Below, in pieces: positions 53,167 to 59,985 of a stretch of DNA of 59,985 bases (position 1 is the first letter of the stretch; the number at the start of each line of letters is the position of its first letter). A program made the position numbers and the translations under genes. Source of the DNA: Aquihabitans sp. (GTDB taxonomy: Bacteria > Actinomycetota > Acidimicrobiia > Acidimicrobiales > Iamiaceae); NCBI GenBank assembly GCA_025353965.1, contig JANXNS010000221.1, positions 1-59,985 of the forward strand, written 5' to 3'. A model generated the notes under the pieces. The model saw only the letters and a list, made by a program, of their open reading frames with translations, was not told where the DNA came from and did not search any database.

Positions 53167-54159
53167 CTAGGACCGAACGGCTCTCAGGTAGTCAGCCACC
53201 ACCTCAGAGACGCACGCCAAGGTGTCGGTCATGGCCCGTTCCCGACCAAAGCGTTCCACCAGGCTCACTGTCTCCGCGCGGTCCCCTACCCCGTCAAACA
53301 CTTCGCCCGCCACCACGAGGATGGGCACCTGGAACTCGGCCGCTAGCTCAACCAGACCACCGACGACCTTGCCGTGGAACGAGGCCTCGTCGACAAACCC
53401 TTCGCCCGTGACCACCAGGTCTGCGTGCTCCACGGCCTCGGCCAAGTCCAGCTCCACGGAAATCAGCTCGAAGCCCGATTCGATGGTTGCCCCGATCGTC
53501 ACCAAACCGCCCGCCAAGCCTCCGGCCGCACCGGTGCCAGCGATGACCTTGACATCGACGCCGTAATCCTCGAGGTACACCTGCGCCAAGCGCTCCAGCC
53601 GACGCCGCAGGAGGGCAATTTGGCTGGCAGAGGCGCCCTTTTGCGCGCCGAACACGTCGGCGGCGTCCAGAAACGGGGTAGACACATCGACGGCGGCGAC
53701 CAGCTCGACTCCTTTGAGGCGAGCTGCGGGGAAAAGGGCGCGCAAGGCCGCTAGGCCACCATCGGTGGTGGCCGACCCGCCGTGGCCGACGAAGATCCGC
53801 TTGGCGCCAGCATCCAGCGCGGCGACGATCAGCTCACCGGTACCGGCAGTTGACGCGGCGATGGGGTCGTTCTCGTCGGCTCCTCCGACGAGGGCCAAGC
53901 CCGAGGCTTGCGCCATCTCGATCACCGCGGTCCGACCGGTGAGTCGCCAACCGGCGTCCACCGCTTCACCGAGCGGTCCGGTCACCACCGTCGATCGGTT
54001 GGCCCCGCCGAACACCTCCAGAAACCCCTCACCGCCATCGCTCAATGCCATCTCGCGCGTGGTAGCGCCGATGGAACGACCCGCCGAGGCAATGGCCCCA
54101 GCGACCTCCGCGGCGGTGGCGGTCCCGCGGAACTTGTCGGGGGCGGCCAGGATGCGCAC
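53167..54159 (-). CDS. glycerate kinase (GarK/GlxK family)
   Basis: 330 residues from GTG 54159: VRILAAPDKFRGTATAAEVAGAIASAG, ALSDGGEGFLEVFGG, IEMAQASGLALVGGADENDPIAASTAGTGELIVAALDAGAKRIFVGHGGSATTDGGLAALRALF, then AGTGAAGGLAGGLVTIGATIESGFEL. These blocks are those of class II glycerate kinases, which phosphorylate D-glycerate to 2- or 3-phosphoglycerate. The track start lies 170 codons upstream inside otsA. It is 17 nt downstream of the otsA stop, probably in one unit. Confidence 0.93.
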   Translation of the reverse strand: MRILAAPDKFRGTATAAEVAGAIASAGRSIGATTREMALSDGGEGFLEVFGGANRSTVVTGPLGEAVDAGWRLTGRTAVIEMAQASGLALVGGADENDPIAASTAGTGELIVAALDAGAKRIFVGHGGSATTDGGLAALRALFPAARLKGVELVAAVDVSTPFLDAADVFGAQKGASASQIALLRRRLERLAQVYLEDYGVDVKVIAGTGAAGGLAGGLVTIGATIESGFELISVELDLAEAVEHADLVVTGEGFVDEASFHGKVVGGLVELAAEFQVPILVVAGEVFDGVGDRAETVSLVERFGRERAMTDTLACVSEVVADYLRAVRS

Positions 54160-54176
54160 CCTTCTATGGTGCCCGA

Positions 54177-55556
54177 TCAGCCCGCCGCGGTCAGCTGATC
54201 GGCCAGCCAGTGGGCGGGGGTCCGGGCCAACGATGCATGGCGTAAGGCTCGGGAGCGGTGAATTCGTTCCTCTGGCGAGGCATCGAGAGCCGCAGCGATC
54301 GCCGCGGCCGTGCTGCCAATATCGAACGGGTCGGCCCGCCATGCGGCCACGCCGAGCTCGTCCCATGCCCCGGCTTCCGGGGATAACACCAGCTGGCCGT
54401 TCCGGTCGTTGACCACCATGGCCTCCTTGGCCACCAGGTTGAGTCCATCGCGGATGGGGTTCACCAGCACCACATCTGCCCGGGCCAGCGCGGCTATCGA
54501 GCGCGGGTAGTCGTCGTGGGGGTCGTAGTGGATCGGGGTCCAGTCCTGGGTGCCGAATCGCTCGTTGATCGCAGCCACCCGTTGGAGAACCGCGTCCCGG
54601 TAGCGGTCGTAGTCGGCTACCCCTTGCCGAGATGGGTACACGAAGGCCCCGAACACCACCCGGCCGCATCGGCTCGGGTCGGCTTCGAGCATGGCTTCGT
54701 ACGCGTCGAAGCCCCGCAGCACGTTCTTCGACAACTCGATCCGATCAACCCGCACGAGGAACTGGCGATCGCCAACCAACTGATCAAGTTCGGCGGCAGC
54801 CGCGGTACAGGCATCCGAGCCGGTGGTGGCGGCCAGATCGTCGGGGTCGGGACCAAGCGGCGCGACGAAGCAGGTCGGGGCGGACACACCGGTGTCGATG
54901 CAGGAGGCGCGGAAGTCGTCGGCCCAACGGTCCGTGTGGAATCCACATGCGTGATGGGCGGCGAGCCCAGCGATCAGTTCGCGGCGGACCTCTACTGGCA
55001 AGGTGCGCAACCACAGCGGGGTGGCAAACGGCGTATGCGAGAAATGCACGAGGCGGAGGTCTGGCCGGCGTTCCCTCACCGACGGCGCCAGCAGGCACAG
55101 GTGGTAGTCCTGGATGAGCACCACCGCTCCCAACGGGGCATCTTCCACCAGCGCGTCGGCGAAGGCCTGGTTCACTCGGCGATGGGCCGCCCAGGGTCCA
55201 TCTACCCATCCGGCCGGCCAAGCGGGCTGGTACACCGGATCGAACAGGCCGTGGTGGGCGAACCAAAGGGCCTCGTTGCAAACCGTGTCGTAATGGGCCG
55301 CCCACGTCTCGTCGTCGAAGGCCAGGAGCCGCACCTTGAAACCCTCGGCCACCGTTGCCCCCTGGGTGGCCATAAACCGATCCCCGTCGGTCATGGCCGC
55401 CGCCATCCACATGGTGGCCGTGTCGCGCACCAGGGGGGCCAGCCCAGAGACCAGGCCCCCGGCGCCCCGCTTGGCCACGGCCGTTCCCGTTGTATCGAGC
55501 TCGAAGGAGACCGGGCCCCGGTTGGAGACGATCACGATCGGGCGCTCTTCAACCAT
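54177..55556 (-). CDS. otsA: alpha,alpha-trehalose-6-phosphate synthase
   Basis: 459-residue GT20 enzyme: IVIVSNRGPVSF (N-terminal loop), KRGAGGLVSGLAPL, VLIQDYHLCLLAP, HFSHTPFATPLWLRTLP, VRVDRIELSKNVLRGFDAY (donor Arg/Lys) and VLVNPIRDGLNLVAKEAMVVN (UDP ribose site). It makes trehalose-6-phosphate from NDP-glucose and glucose-6-phosphate. TAGGGT 6 nt before the ATG marks a leaderless transcript. otsB lies just upstream on the same strand (47 nt), but this promoter would allow separate expression. Confidence 0.95.
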   Translation of the reverse strand: MVEERPIVIVSNRGPVSFELDTTGTAVAKRGAGGLVSGLAPLVRDTATMWMAAAMTDGDRFMATQGATVAEGFKVRLLAFDDETWAAHYDTVCNEALWFAHHGLFDPVYQPAWPAGWVDGPWAAHRRVNQAFADALVEDAPLGAVVLIQDYHLCLLAPSVRERRPDLRLVHFSHTPFATPLWLRTLPVEVRRELIAGLAAHHACGFHTDRWADDFRASCIDTGVSAPTCFVAPLGPDPDDLAATTGSDACTAAAAELDQLVGDRQFLVRVDRIELSKNVLRGFDAYEAMLEADPSRCGRVVFGAFVYPSRQGVADYDRYRDAVLQRVAAINERFGTQDWTPIHYDPHDDYPRSIAALARADVVLVNPIRDGLNLVAKEAMVVNDRNGQLVLSPEAGAWDELGVAAWRADPFDIGSTAAAIAAALDASPEERIHRSRALRHASLARTPAHWLADQLTAAG

Positions 55557-55603
55557 CAGGCCACCCTAGGAGCCGAGCCCGTGGGCTCCGGCAGGGACCC
55601 TGT

Positions 55604-56371
55604 TCAGGGGAGTAACGCCCGCAGGAGATCGGTCACGCCAGCCGGGCCGGCCACCAGCCCGTCAGCCACTGAGCGTACCTCCGCTGGCAGTTCCGGGGTC
55701 TCGACCGCGATGCCCACCGTGGTCGCCCCGTCGGCCCGCAGGCCGCCAAGGGCGCCGAAGGCCGGAAGATCGCCCACATCGTCGCCGACATAGAGCACGG
55801 CCCGGGCGCCCAAAGCAAGCTCCCGGACCACAACGCCCTTGTCGGCGGCAACCGGGGGGTGGAGTTCGATCGACATCTTGGCGGGCCGCGTTTCAAGCCC
55901 GGTCGCGACGGCCAAGTCGGCGGCCAAGCGCGTGACCGCCGCCGCCGCCCGGGGCCGGTTTCGAAAATGCAGCGTGACGGACAGGCCCTTCGGCTCGACC
56001 AGCACGCCATCGATCGCCGCCTGCTCAGCCTGCAGGGCGGCCTCAGCCACCGCCGCCCGCCACTGCTCGACACCGGGCCGCACGTGAACCACGCCATCCA
56101 CGCGCCACTCCAACCCGTACAGGCCGGACAACGTGATCGATGGCGGAAGGTGCTCGGCCAAGAACGCCACCGGCCGCCCCGAGACGGCCGCAATCACGCC
56201 GTAGTGGCCCACCAGCTGGCTCAGGAGATCGACTATGCCCGCAGCGGGCCGCGCCGCCGACGGAACGTCGACGATGGGTGACAACGTCCCGTCGAAATCA
56301 AACAGGAGCGCTGACCCCGCCGGGTCAGCGCGTAGCGGGGCAACCAGATCCGTGAGGATCGTGGAGATCAG
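55604..56371 (-). CDS. otsB: trehalose-6-phosphate phosphatase, probable CTG start
   Basis: HAD phosphatase with motif I LLFDFDGTLSPIV, GLEWRVDG, and motif IV VLYVGDDVGDLPAFGAL. The track frame (56284, MSPIVDVP) begins after the catalytic DFDGTL, so the start must be upstream. The frame is open only back to a TAG near 56386, and that interval has no ATG, GTG or TTG before motif I. CTG at 56371 overlaps the preceding gene's TGA as CTGA, mirroring the ATGA/GTGA junctions elsewhere, and gives 255 residues (LISTILTDLVAPLRADPAGSALLFDFDG). It removes phosphate to give trehalose. A non-standard start would be unusual. Confidence 0.85.
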   Translation of the reverse strand: MISTILTDLVAPLRADPAGSALLFDFDGTLSPIVDVPSAARPAAGIVDLLSQLVGHYGVIAAVSGRPVAFLAEHLPPSITLSGLYGLEWRVDGVVHVRPGVEQWRAAVAEAALQAEQAAIDGVLVEPKGLSVTLHFRNRPRAAAAVTRLAADLAVATGLETRPAKMSIELHPPVAADKGVVVRELALGARAVLYVGDDVGDLPAFGALGGLRADGATTVGIAVETPELPAEVRSVADGLVAGPAGVTDLLRALLP

Positions 56372-56958
56372 TTGGCCGCCGTAGTGCTAGTGGTGGTGGT
56401 ACCGGACGGGGCGGTGTCCTTGCCCAAGACAACAACAACGTTGGCCTTGTCTGCGCCCGGTCCGGGCACAGGCGACGGCATGGGCTGGACCGTGCTGGCG
56501 GCCTTGCCCAACACCAGCGCAACCGCAGTGGCTTCGGCCTGGAAACCCTCCGCGTAATAGACGGCGGAGGTGGCCAGGGTGACCGTCGAATTGGCGTTGG
56601 TGGCCGTACCCATCTTGTAACCGGCGGCGCCGATTTTGGTGCTGGCCTCAACGGCCGACCCAGCTGGCCCATCGGCATTGAGCACTAGGACCAACACATC
56701 TCCAGGCTTCCGATCGCCCGGTGCCGCGGTGGTCGTGGTTCCACCCGCGGCGGTGGTGCTACTCACGCCTAGGCCCGACGTATCGATGGTTGTCGTCGTC
56801 TTGGAACCGACCGTGGGAGAGGCAGTATCACCACCACCGCCCATTTTGAAGAGCAGGAGAAACCCGATCACGACGGCTGCGGCCATCACGGCAATCCCTC
56901 GGGTTTTGGCATCGAGCCCACCGGCTCGTTTCTGTGGTGCGGTCATCGGCTCCGCCAT
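56368..56958 (-). CDS. LytR_C-domain membrane protein
   Basis: 196 residues. A cytoplasmic N-terminus, one transmembrane helix (GIAVMAAAVVIGFLLLF), a Thr/Gly-rich linker and a C-terminal LytR_C domain (DVLVLVLNADGPAGSAVEASTKIGAAGYKMGTATNAN). The domain accompanies cell-wall polymer ligases of the LCP family in actinobacteria; its own role is not established. A Thr-rich tail ends TTSTTAAN. The stop overlaps the otsB start. The start may also be M5. Confidence 0.82.
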   Translation of the reverse strand: MAEPMTAPQKRAGGLDAKTRGIAVMAAAVVIGFLLLFKMGGGGDTASPTVGSKTTTTIDTSGLGVSSTTAAGGTTTTAAPGDRKPGDVLVLVLNADGPAGSAVEASTKIGAAGYKMGTATNANSTVTLATSAVYYAEGFQAEATAVALVLGKAASTVQPMPSPVPGPGADKANVVVVLGKDTAPSGTTTTSTTAAN

Positions 56959-57140
56959 TCCTTGTCGGCTCGGGGGTCGAATTGCCCACCAGGATCACTC
57001 GGATTCGAGGATCGCTTGTCACTTTCGGGAAAGGCCATTCGGACCAGCGTGGTCGGCTGGCCCAGCCGATGCAAGCACCCTCCCTCCCGGCCATCCCAAT
57101 CGGCGCCGAATCAGGGCCCAGAATCACGGTCTGCTGGCGC

Positions 57141-58856
57141 TTACGGGACCGAAGGAACCACCATGCCGTAGGGCAGTTCGAGACGGTGAGAAGCCATGAG
57201 GTCGCGGTTCGCGAGCAGGCCATTGGTGGGGCCGTCGGCGGCGATCCGACCACCGTTCAGCACCACCGATCGAGGACACAGCTCAAGCGCAAGGGCGAGA
57301 TCATGGGTGACCACGAGGGTGGTGACTGCCAGCCCGCGGACCACCTCCACCAAATCTCTGCGGGAGGCCGGGTCAAGATTGGCGGTGGGCTCGTCCAGCA
57401 CCAACACCTCCGGGTGCATGGCCAAGACGCCCGCCAACGCGGCCCGACGACGTTCTCCCAGGCTGAGCTGATGCGGGGCACGATCGGCCAAGTCGGTCAG
57501 GCCAACCACCTCGAGTGCGGCGGCAACGCGGGCCTGGAGCCCGTCACCGACCAGGCCCTGGGCCGCCGGGCCAAAGGCAACGTCGTCGCGCACTGTCGGC
57601 AGGAACAGTTGATCGTCCGGGTCTTGGAACACCAGGCCGACCCGGCGGCGCACATCCACCAGGTTGGGTTTGGTCACCGGCGTACCACCAATGGCAATCG
57701 TGCCCGCCGAGCGATCCAAGGCGCCCACCAAATGCAAGACGAGCGTGGTCTTGCCGGACCCATTGGGTCCGAGAATGGCCACTCGCTCGCGGTTGGACAC
57801 CGTGAGGTCGACGCCGGCCAATGCCACCGTGCCATCAGGCCAGGTGTGACGGAGTCCGGTGATCTCCACTGCTGGCGCGTTGCGATCCGGCGAGGGCGGC
57901 GCGCCTAGCCGACGCCCGAGCCCAACCCGGGGCCGCTCCCGTTTTTCCGCCGCTCGGGCCGCCGACTGATTGGCGGCCCGACGGGCCCGCCAACCGCGCG
58001 TGGCCTGATCCGGCGGGGCCAACGACAACGGCGTGCCCACTTTGTCCTCGAAACCGGGGAGCCGCACCCGGTAGGCACAGACATCGCAGTTCATGCGGAC
58101 ATCGCCCTCACGCGCCTCCCGCTGGCGCTCCACGACCAGGGCCGCCAACCGCTGGTCGATACCGAGGTGAGCGGCCATGGTGACCACAACATCGGGATGG
58201 TGGATCGCCCACGTCTCCGCCTTCTCACCAATGCGCTCCACCAAGACACCGGCAAACAAGAACAACGGAAGGACCGTGATATCGGTAGCCCCGAGGAGCC
58301 GACACCGTTCCAACGCCTGATCCAGCGAGGGAGCAGTCATGGCCTGAAACGCGGGCTCGACCGTGCCCAGCGCACGGCCATCGCCCAGGAGCCGCACCAG
58401 CTTGACCTGGTCCGCGCAGGCATCGGGGTCGGTTGAGCCGCGCCCAATCACCACGACAGCGGTGGTTTCTGCGGGCTTGGGTTCCCCTTGGGAATCGCGC
58501 ACCCGGGCTTCGGCCACATCGAGCACCGCCGGGTGGACCCCTAGGTCGCGTGCCAGGCGGAACTGCACGTGGGGATGGCGCCGACGGGCCCGGTCGAGCA
58601 CCGCCGGCCCATCGTCTTTGAGGTGACCGGCGCCGAACAAGACATACGGCACCGCAACAATGTCCGTCGCTCCATCTGCAACCAGCGCGTCTACCGCCTC
58701 ATCGATCGGTGGGTCGGCCAACTCCAGAAATCCGCCACCAACCAATTGATCGACTGCGGCCACCCGGACCATGTCCAACAATGCGTGGAACTCCTCCGCG
58801 GCCCGCGGATCGCGACTGCCATGACCGATGAGAACCAGCCCCGGCTTGGTCGTCAC
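57141..58856 (-). CDS. fusion of sirohydrochlorin cobaltochelatase (CbiX) and cobalt ECF-transporter ATPase (CbiO)
   Basis: 571 residues from GTG 58856. Residues 1-250 are CbiX: LVLIGHGSRDPRAAEEF, PYVLFGAGHLKDDGP, and the second half VVVIGRGSTDPDA, LPLFLFAGVLVERI. MNCDVC (255-260) is the MxCxxC motif reported for a Fe-S site in Bacillus CbiX. A basic linker (RARRAANQSAARAAEKRERPR) leads to an ABC ATPase: GPNGSGKTT (Walker A, 363-371), VFQDPDDQLF (Q-loop), LSLGERRRAALAG (signature) and VLVLDEPTANLD (Walker B). So cobalt uptake energy and cobalt insertion into sirohydrochlorin are in one polypeptide. GTG overlaps the cbiQ stop (GTGA). The track adds 76 codons. Confidence 0.88.
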   Translation of the reverse strand: MTTKPGLVLIGHGSRDPRAAEEFHALLDMVRVAAVDQLVGGGFLELADPPIDEAVDALVADGATDIVAVPYVLFGAGHLKDDGPAVLDRARRRHPHVQFRLARDLGVHPAVLDVAEARVRDSQGEPKPAETTAVVVIGRGSTDPDACADQVKLVRLLGDGRALGTVEPAFQAMTAPSLDQALERCRLLGATDITVLPLFLFAGVLVERIGEKAETWAIHHPDVVVTMAAHLGIDQRLAALVVERQREAREGDVRMNCDVCAYRVRLPGFEDKVGTPLSLAPPDQATRGWRARRAANQSAARAAEKRERPRVGLGRRLGAPPSPDRNAPAVEITGLRHTWPDGTVALAGVDLTVSNRERVAILGPNGSGKTTLVLHLVGALDRSAGTIAIGGTPVTKPNLVDVRRRVGLVFQDPDDQLFLPTVRDDVAFGPAAQGLVGDGLQARVAAALEVVGLTDLADRAPHQLSLGERRRAALAGVLAMHPEVLVLDEPTANLDPASRRDLVEVVRGLAVTTLVVTHDLALALELCPRSVVLNGGRIAADGPTNGLLANRDLMASHRLELPYGMVVPSVP

Positions 58857-59641
58857 GCGAACACCCCAACCAGGAGTACAACCGTGGCCAGCGTCGCCGG
58901 AACCGCGGCCCAGACCCACTGCCGACCGGTTGCCCCCGGAGACGAACCAACCCCGACCGGAGCGAGGACCAACGGCCCCGAACCAGGGCCCGCAGAACGC
59001 ACGGCAACCGACGTGGCCAGACGCTCGGCTCGGGCCGCGCCCTGCACGAACAAGGTGCCCAGGCTCCGAGAAACCGCCCGCCAAGTGTCCGCCCGCCCCG
59101 GACTTCCCCTCAACTCCGCGGCCAACCGGACCCGGGCCGCCTCCGCCCGCAACACCTCAACCTGGCGGGCCGACAAGGCAACCAAATCACAGAACCAAGC
59201 AGGCACGCGTAGCCGAGCCAAGCCCCGGACCAGTTCTGTTGTGGTGGTCGAAGCGGCCACGACCGACACCGCCACTACACCAATGGTGGCCTTGGACAGA
59301 ACCCCAAACGCAACGGTGAGGCCGGGCCGGGAAAGCGTGAAACCAGCTAGCACCTCAACCCGCGGGGGACGGCCGAAAATGGCGTAGGTCACCGCTAGGG
59401 CCAGCACCGGAATCTCGAAGACCACGCGCGTGCCCAGCGTGCGCAACGGAACCAAGGCCACGACGGCAACCGTCAGCACCACCGTGGCGTGAACCGCGAA
59501 CGCCCACGGCCACTGCGGCGGGGTGAGGGCAACTGCCATCAGAAACGCGACCAGGGCCACCACCTTCACCTCGGGCGCCAGACGAGTGAGTGGCGACTCC
59601 AAGCGATCACCGGCGGGCTGGGATCCATGGGCGGAACTCAT
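58853..59641 (-). CDS. cbiQ: cobalt ECF transporter T component (CbiQ)
   Basis: 262 residues from ATG 59641 (MSSAHGSQPAGDRLESPLTRLAPEVKVVALVAFLMAV). Membrane segments include HATVVLTVAVVALV, VVFEIPVLALAVTYAIF and GVLSKATIGVVAVSVVAA. The cytoplasmic coupling region is LRVPAWFCDLVALSARQVEVLRAEAARVRLAAELRGSPG, with the A-x-x-x-RG coupling motif that contacts CbiO. Together with CbiM and CbiO it forms the cobalt importer. The ATG overlaps the stop of the preceding frame; the track extends 102 codons too far. Confidence 0.9.
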   Translation of the reverse strand: MSSAHGSQPAGDRLESPLTRLAPEVKVVALVAFLMAVALTPPQWPWAFAVHATVVLTVAVVALVPLRTLGTRVVFEIPVLALAVTYAIFGRPPRVEVLAGFTLSRPGLTVAFGVLSKATIGVVAVSVVAASTTTTELVRGLARLRVPAWFCDLVALSARQVEVLRAEAARVRLAAELRGSPGRADTWRAVSRSLGTLFVQGAARAERLATSVAVRSAGPGSGPLVLAPVGVGSSPGATGRQWVWAAVPATLATVVLLVGVFA

Positions 59642-59985
59642 CGACGGCCACCCTCGCCGTGATCCACCGTCTCGCTCTGGTCGGCCGATTCCTGGTCGGC
59701 CGATTCCTGGTCCGCCGGTACCTCGGCTGGCGTCCGGGCCAGGGTTAGAAGGTCCGGACGGAGACGCATAATGGTGGCCACGATGCCCGCGGTGAGCAGC
59801 GCCTCGATCACCGCAACACAGCGTGGGCCCCACCGAGGGTGGCCACCACGGTGGCCCGTGACACCACATCGGTCCCACCCACCACCAACACCGCGGCAGC
59901 GGACAATCCTCCGGCCAGCGCGGCCATGGCTGCAGCCACACCGGCAACGGCCGCGAACCGGTCGGTCCGGCGGCCCATCAACGGC
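59638..59985 (-). pseudogene. cbiM: CbiM-type cobalt permease, partial and frameshifted
   Basis: Two frames. From the edge: PLMGRRTDRFAAVAGVAAAMAALAGGLSAAAVLVVGGTDVVSRATVVATLGGAHAVLR then TGA (59808-59810). In the next frame VIEALLTAGIVATIMRLRPDLLTLARTP continues the last helix and RPDLL end of CbiM, then an acidic tail with two ADQES repeats and a stop that overlaps the cbiQ ATG. One missing base near TTGCGGTGATC explains the break. The GTGA overlap at the junction also allows two coupled ORFs. No CbiN is seen between this gene and cbiQ. Confidence 0.65.

Noticed and set aside
53167-54669. Long 500-codon version of the glycerate kinase
   Set aside because: The first 170 codons lie antiframe inside otsA and have Arg/Gly-rich nonsense sequence; GTG 54159 begins exactly at the conserved VRILAAPDKFRG.
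59679-59713. Tandem 15-nt repeat GGTCGGCCGATTCCT as a possible regulatory repeat
   Set aside because: It falls inside the CbiM tail frame and simply encodes two ADQES repeats, so it is more likely coding slippage than a site.

Overview
The window is high-GC DNA from an actinobacterium. Several features point there: glucosyl-3-phosphoglycerate synthase, a PAC2 protein, F420-type LLM oxidoreductases, a coproheme-decarboxylase-type HemQ, a perfect CIRCE element in front of groEL, and many genes that appear to be transcribed without a leader. The mix of Baeyer-Villiger, LLM, TesB and amidase genes fits an Acidimicrobiia-like heterotroph, but that class-level placement is inference. I found no rRNA, tRNA, CRISPR array or insertion sequence.

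Layout. 1-6.6 kb: partial GtrA protein (-), TesB thioesterase, a PQQ-type sugar dehydrogenase-like lipoprotein, cspA (-), a family A DNA polymerase, an aldo/keto reductase and an LLM oxidoreductase. 6.6-11.9 kb: a toxin-antitoxin island with four systems (one with a frameshifted PIN toxin), a decayed methyltransferase remnant, a VOC protein and a Baeyer-Villiger-type monooxygenase. 11.9-20.8 kb: GNAT, a small leaderless ORF, PAC2, methyltransferase, SnoaL-like protein, Nudix, glnD, CoA-disulfide-reductase-like flavoprotein, a four-Cys mini-protein, an Rrf2 regulator and two coupled unknown genes. 20.9-33.8 kb: secreted trypsin-like protease, then an exopolysaccharide block (GT2, flippase, Wzz-like protein with a dead kinase domain, O-antigen ligase-like protein), a divergent cytidylyltransferase / CDP-alcohol phosphotransferase pair, a 1221-residue fibrinogen-like/FN3 secreted protein and a GH16 lipoprotein. 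33.9-39.1 kb: larE, chdC, groEL with two CIRCE sites, a MoaD-like protein, gpgS and a YqeY protein. 39.2-45.3 kb: SNF2 helicase plus SWIM protein, a convergent NERD-like protein and an acidic EVE/PUA-like protein. 45.3-49.3 kb: thiBPQ under a TPP riboswitch. 49.3-56.9 kb: phosphotransferase, LLM oxidoreductase, amidase, glycerate kinase, otsA, otsB and a LytR_C-domain protein. 57.1-60 kb: cobalt/cobamide locus with a CbiX-CbiO fusion, CbiQ and a frameshifted CbiM that runs off the end.

How the genes work together. The 22.5-27.8 kb genes overlap or nearly touch and look like one polysaccharide assembly and export operon, with the following nucleotidyl/phosphotransferase pair, adhesin-like protein and GH16 enzyme as probable surface partners. 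otsA/otsB and gpgS provide compatible solutes (trehalose, glucosylglycerate). cbiM-cbiQ-cbiXO couples cobalt uptake to cobalt insertion. Two flavin oxidoreductases 42 kb apart carry the same 15-bp palindrome upstream (CTGACGG-n-CCGTCAG), which suggests a shared regulator. At least 19 genes have a TAnnnT hexamer 6-8 nt before the start codon and no ribosome binding site, so leaderless mRNAs seem to be the rule, and this pattern was used to choose several starts.
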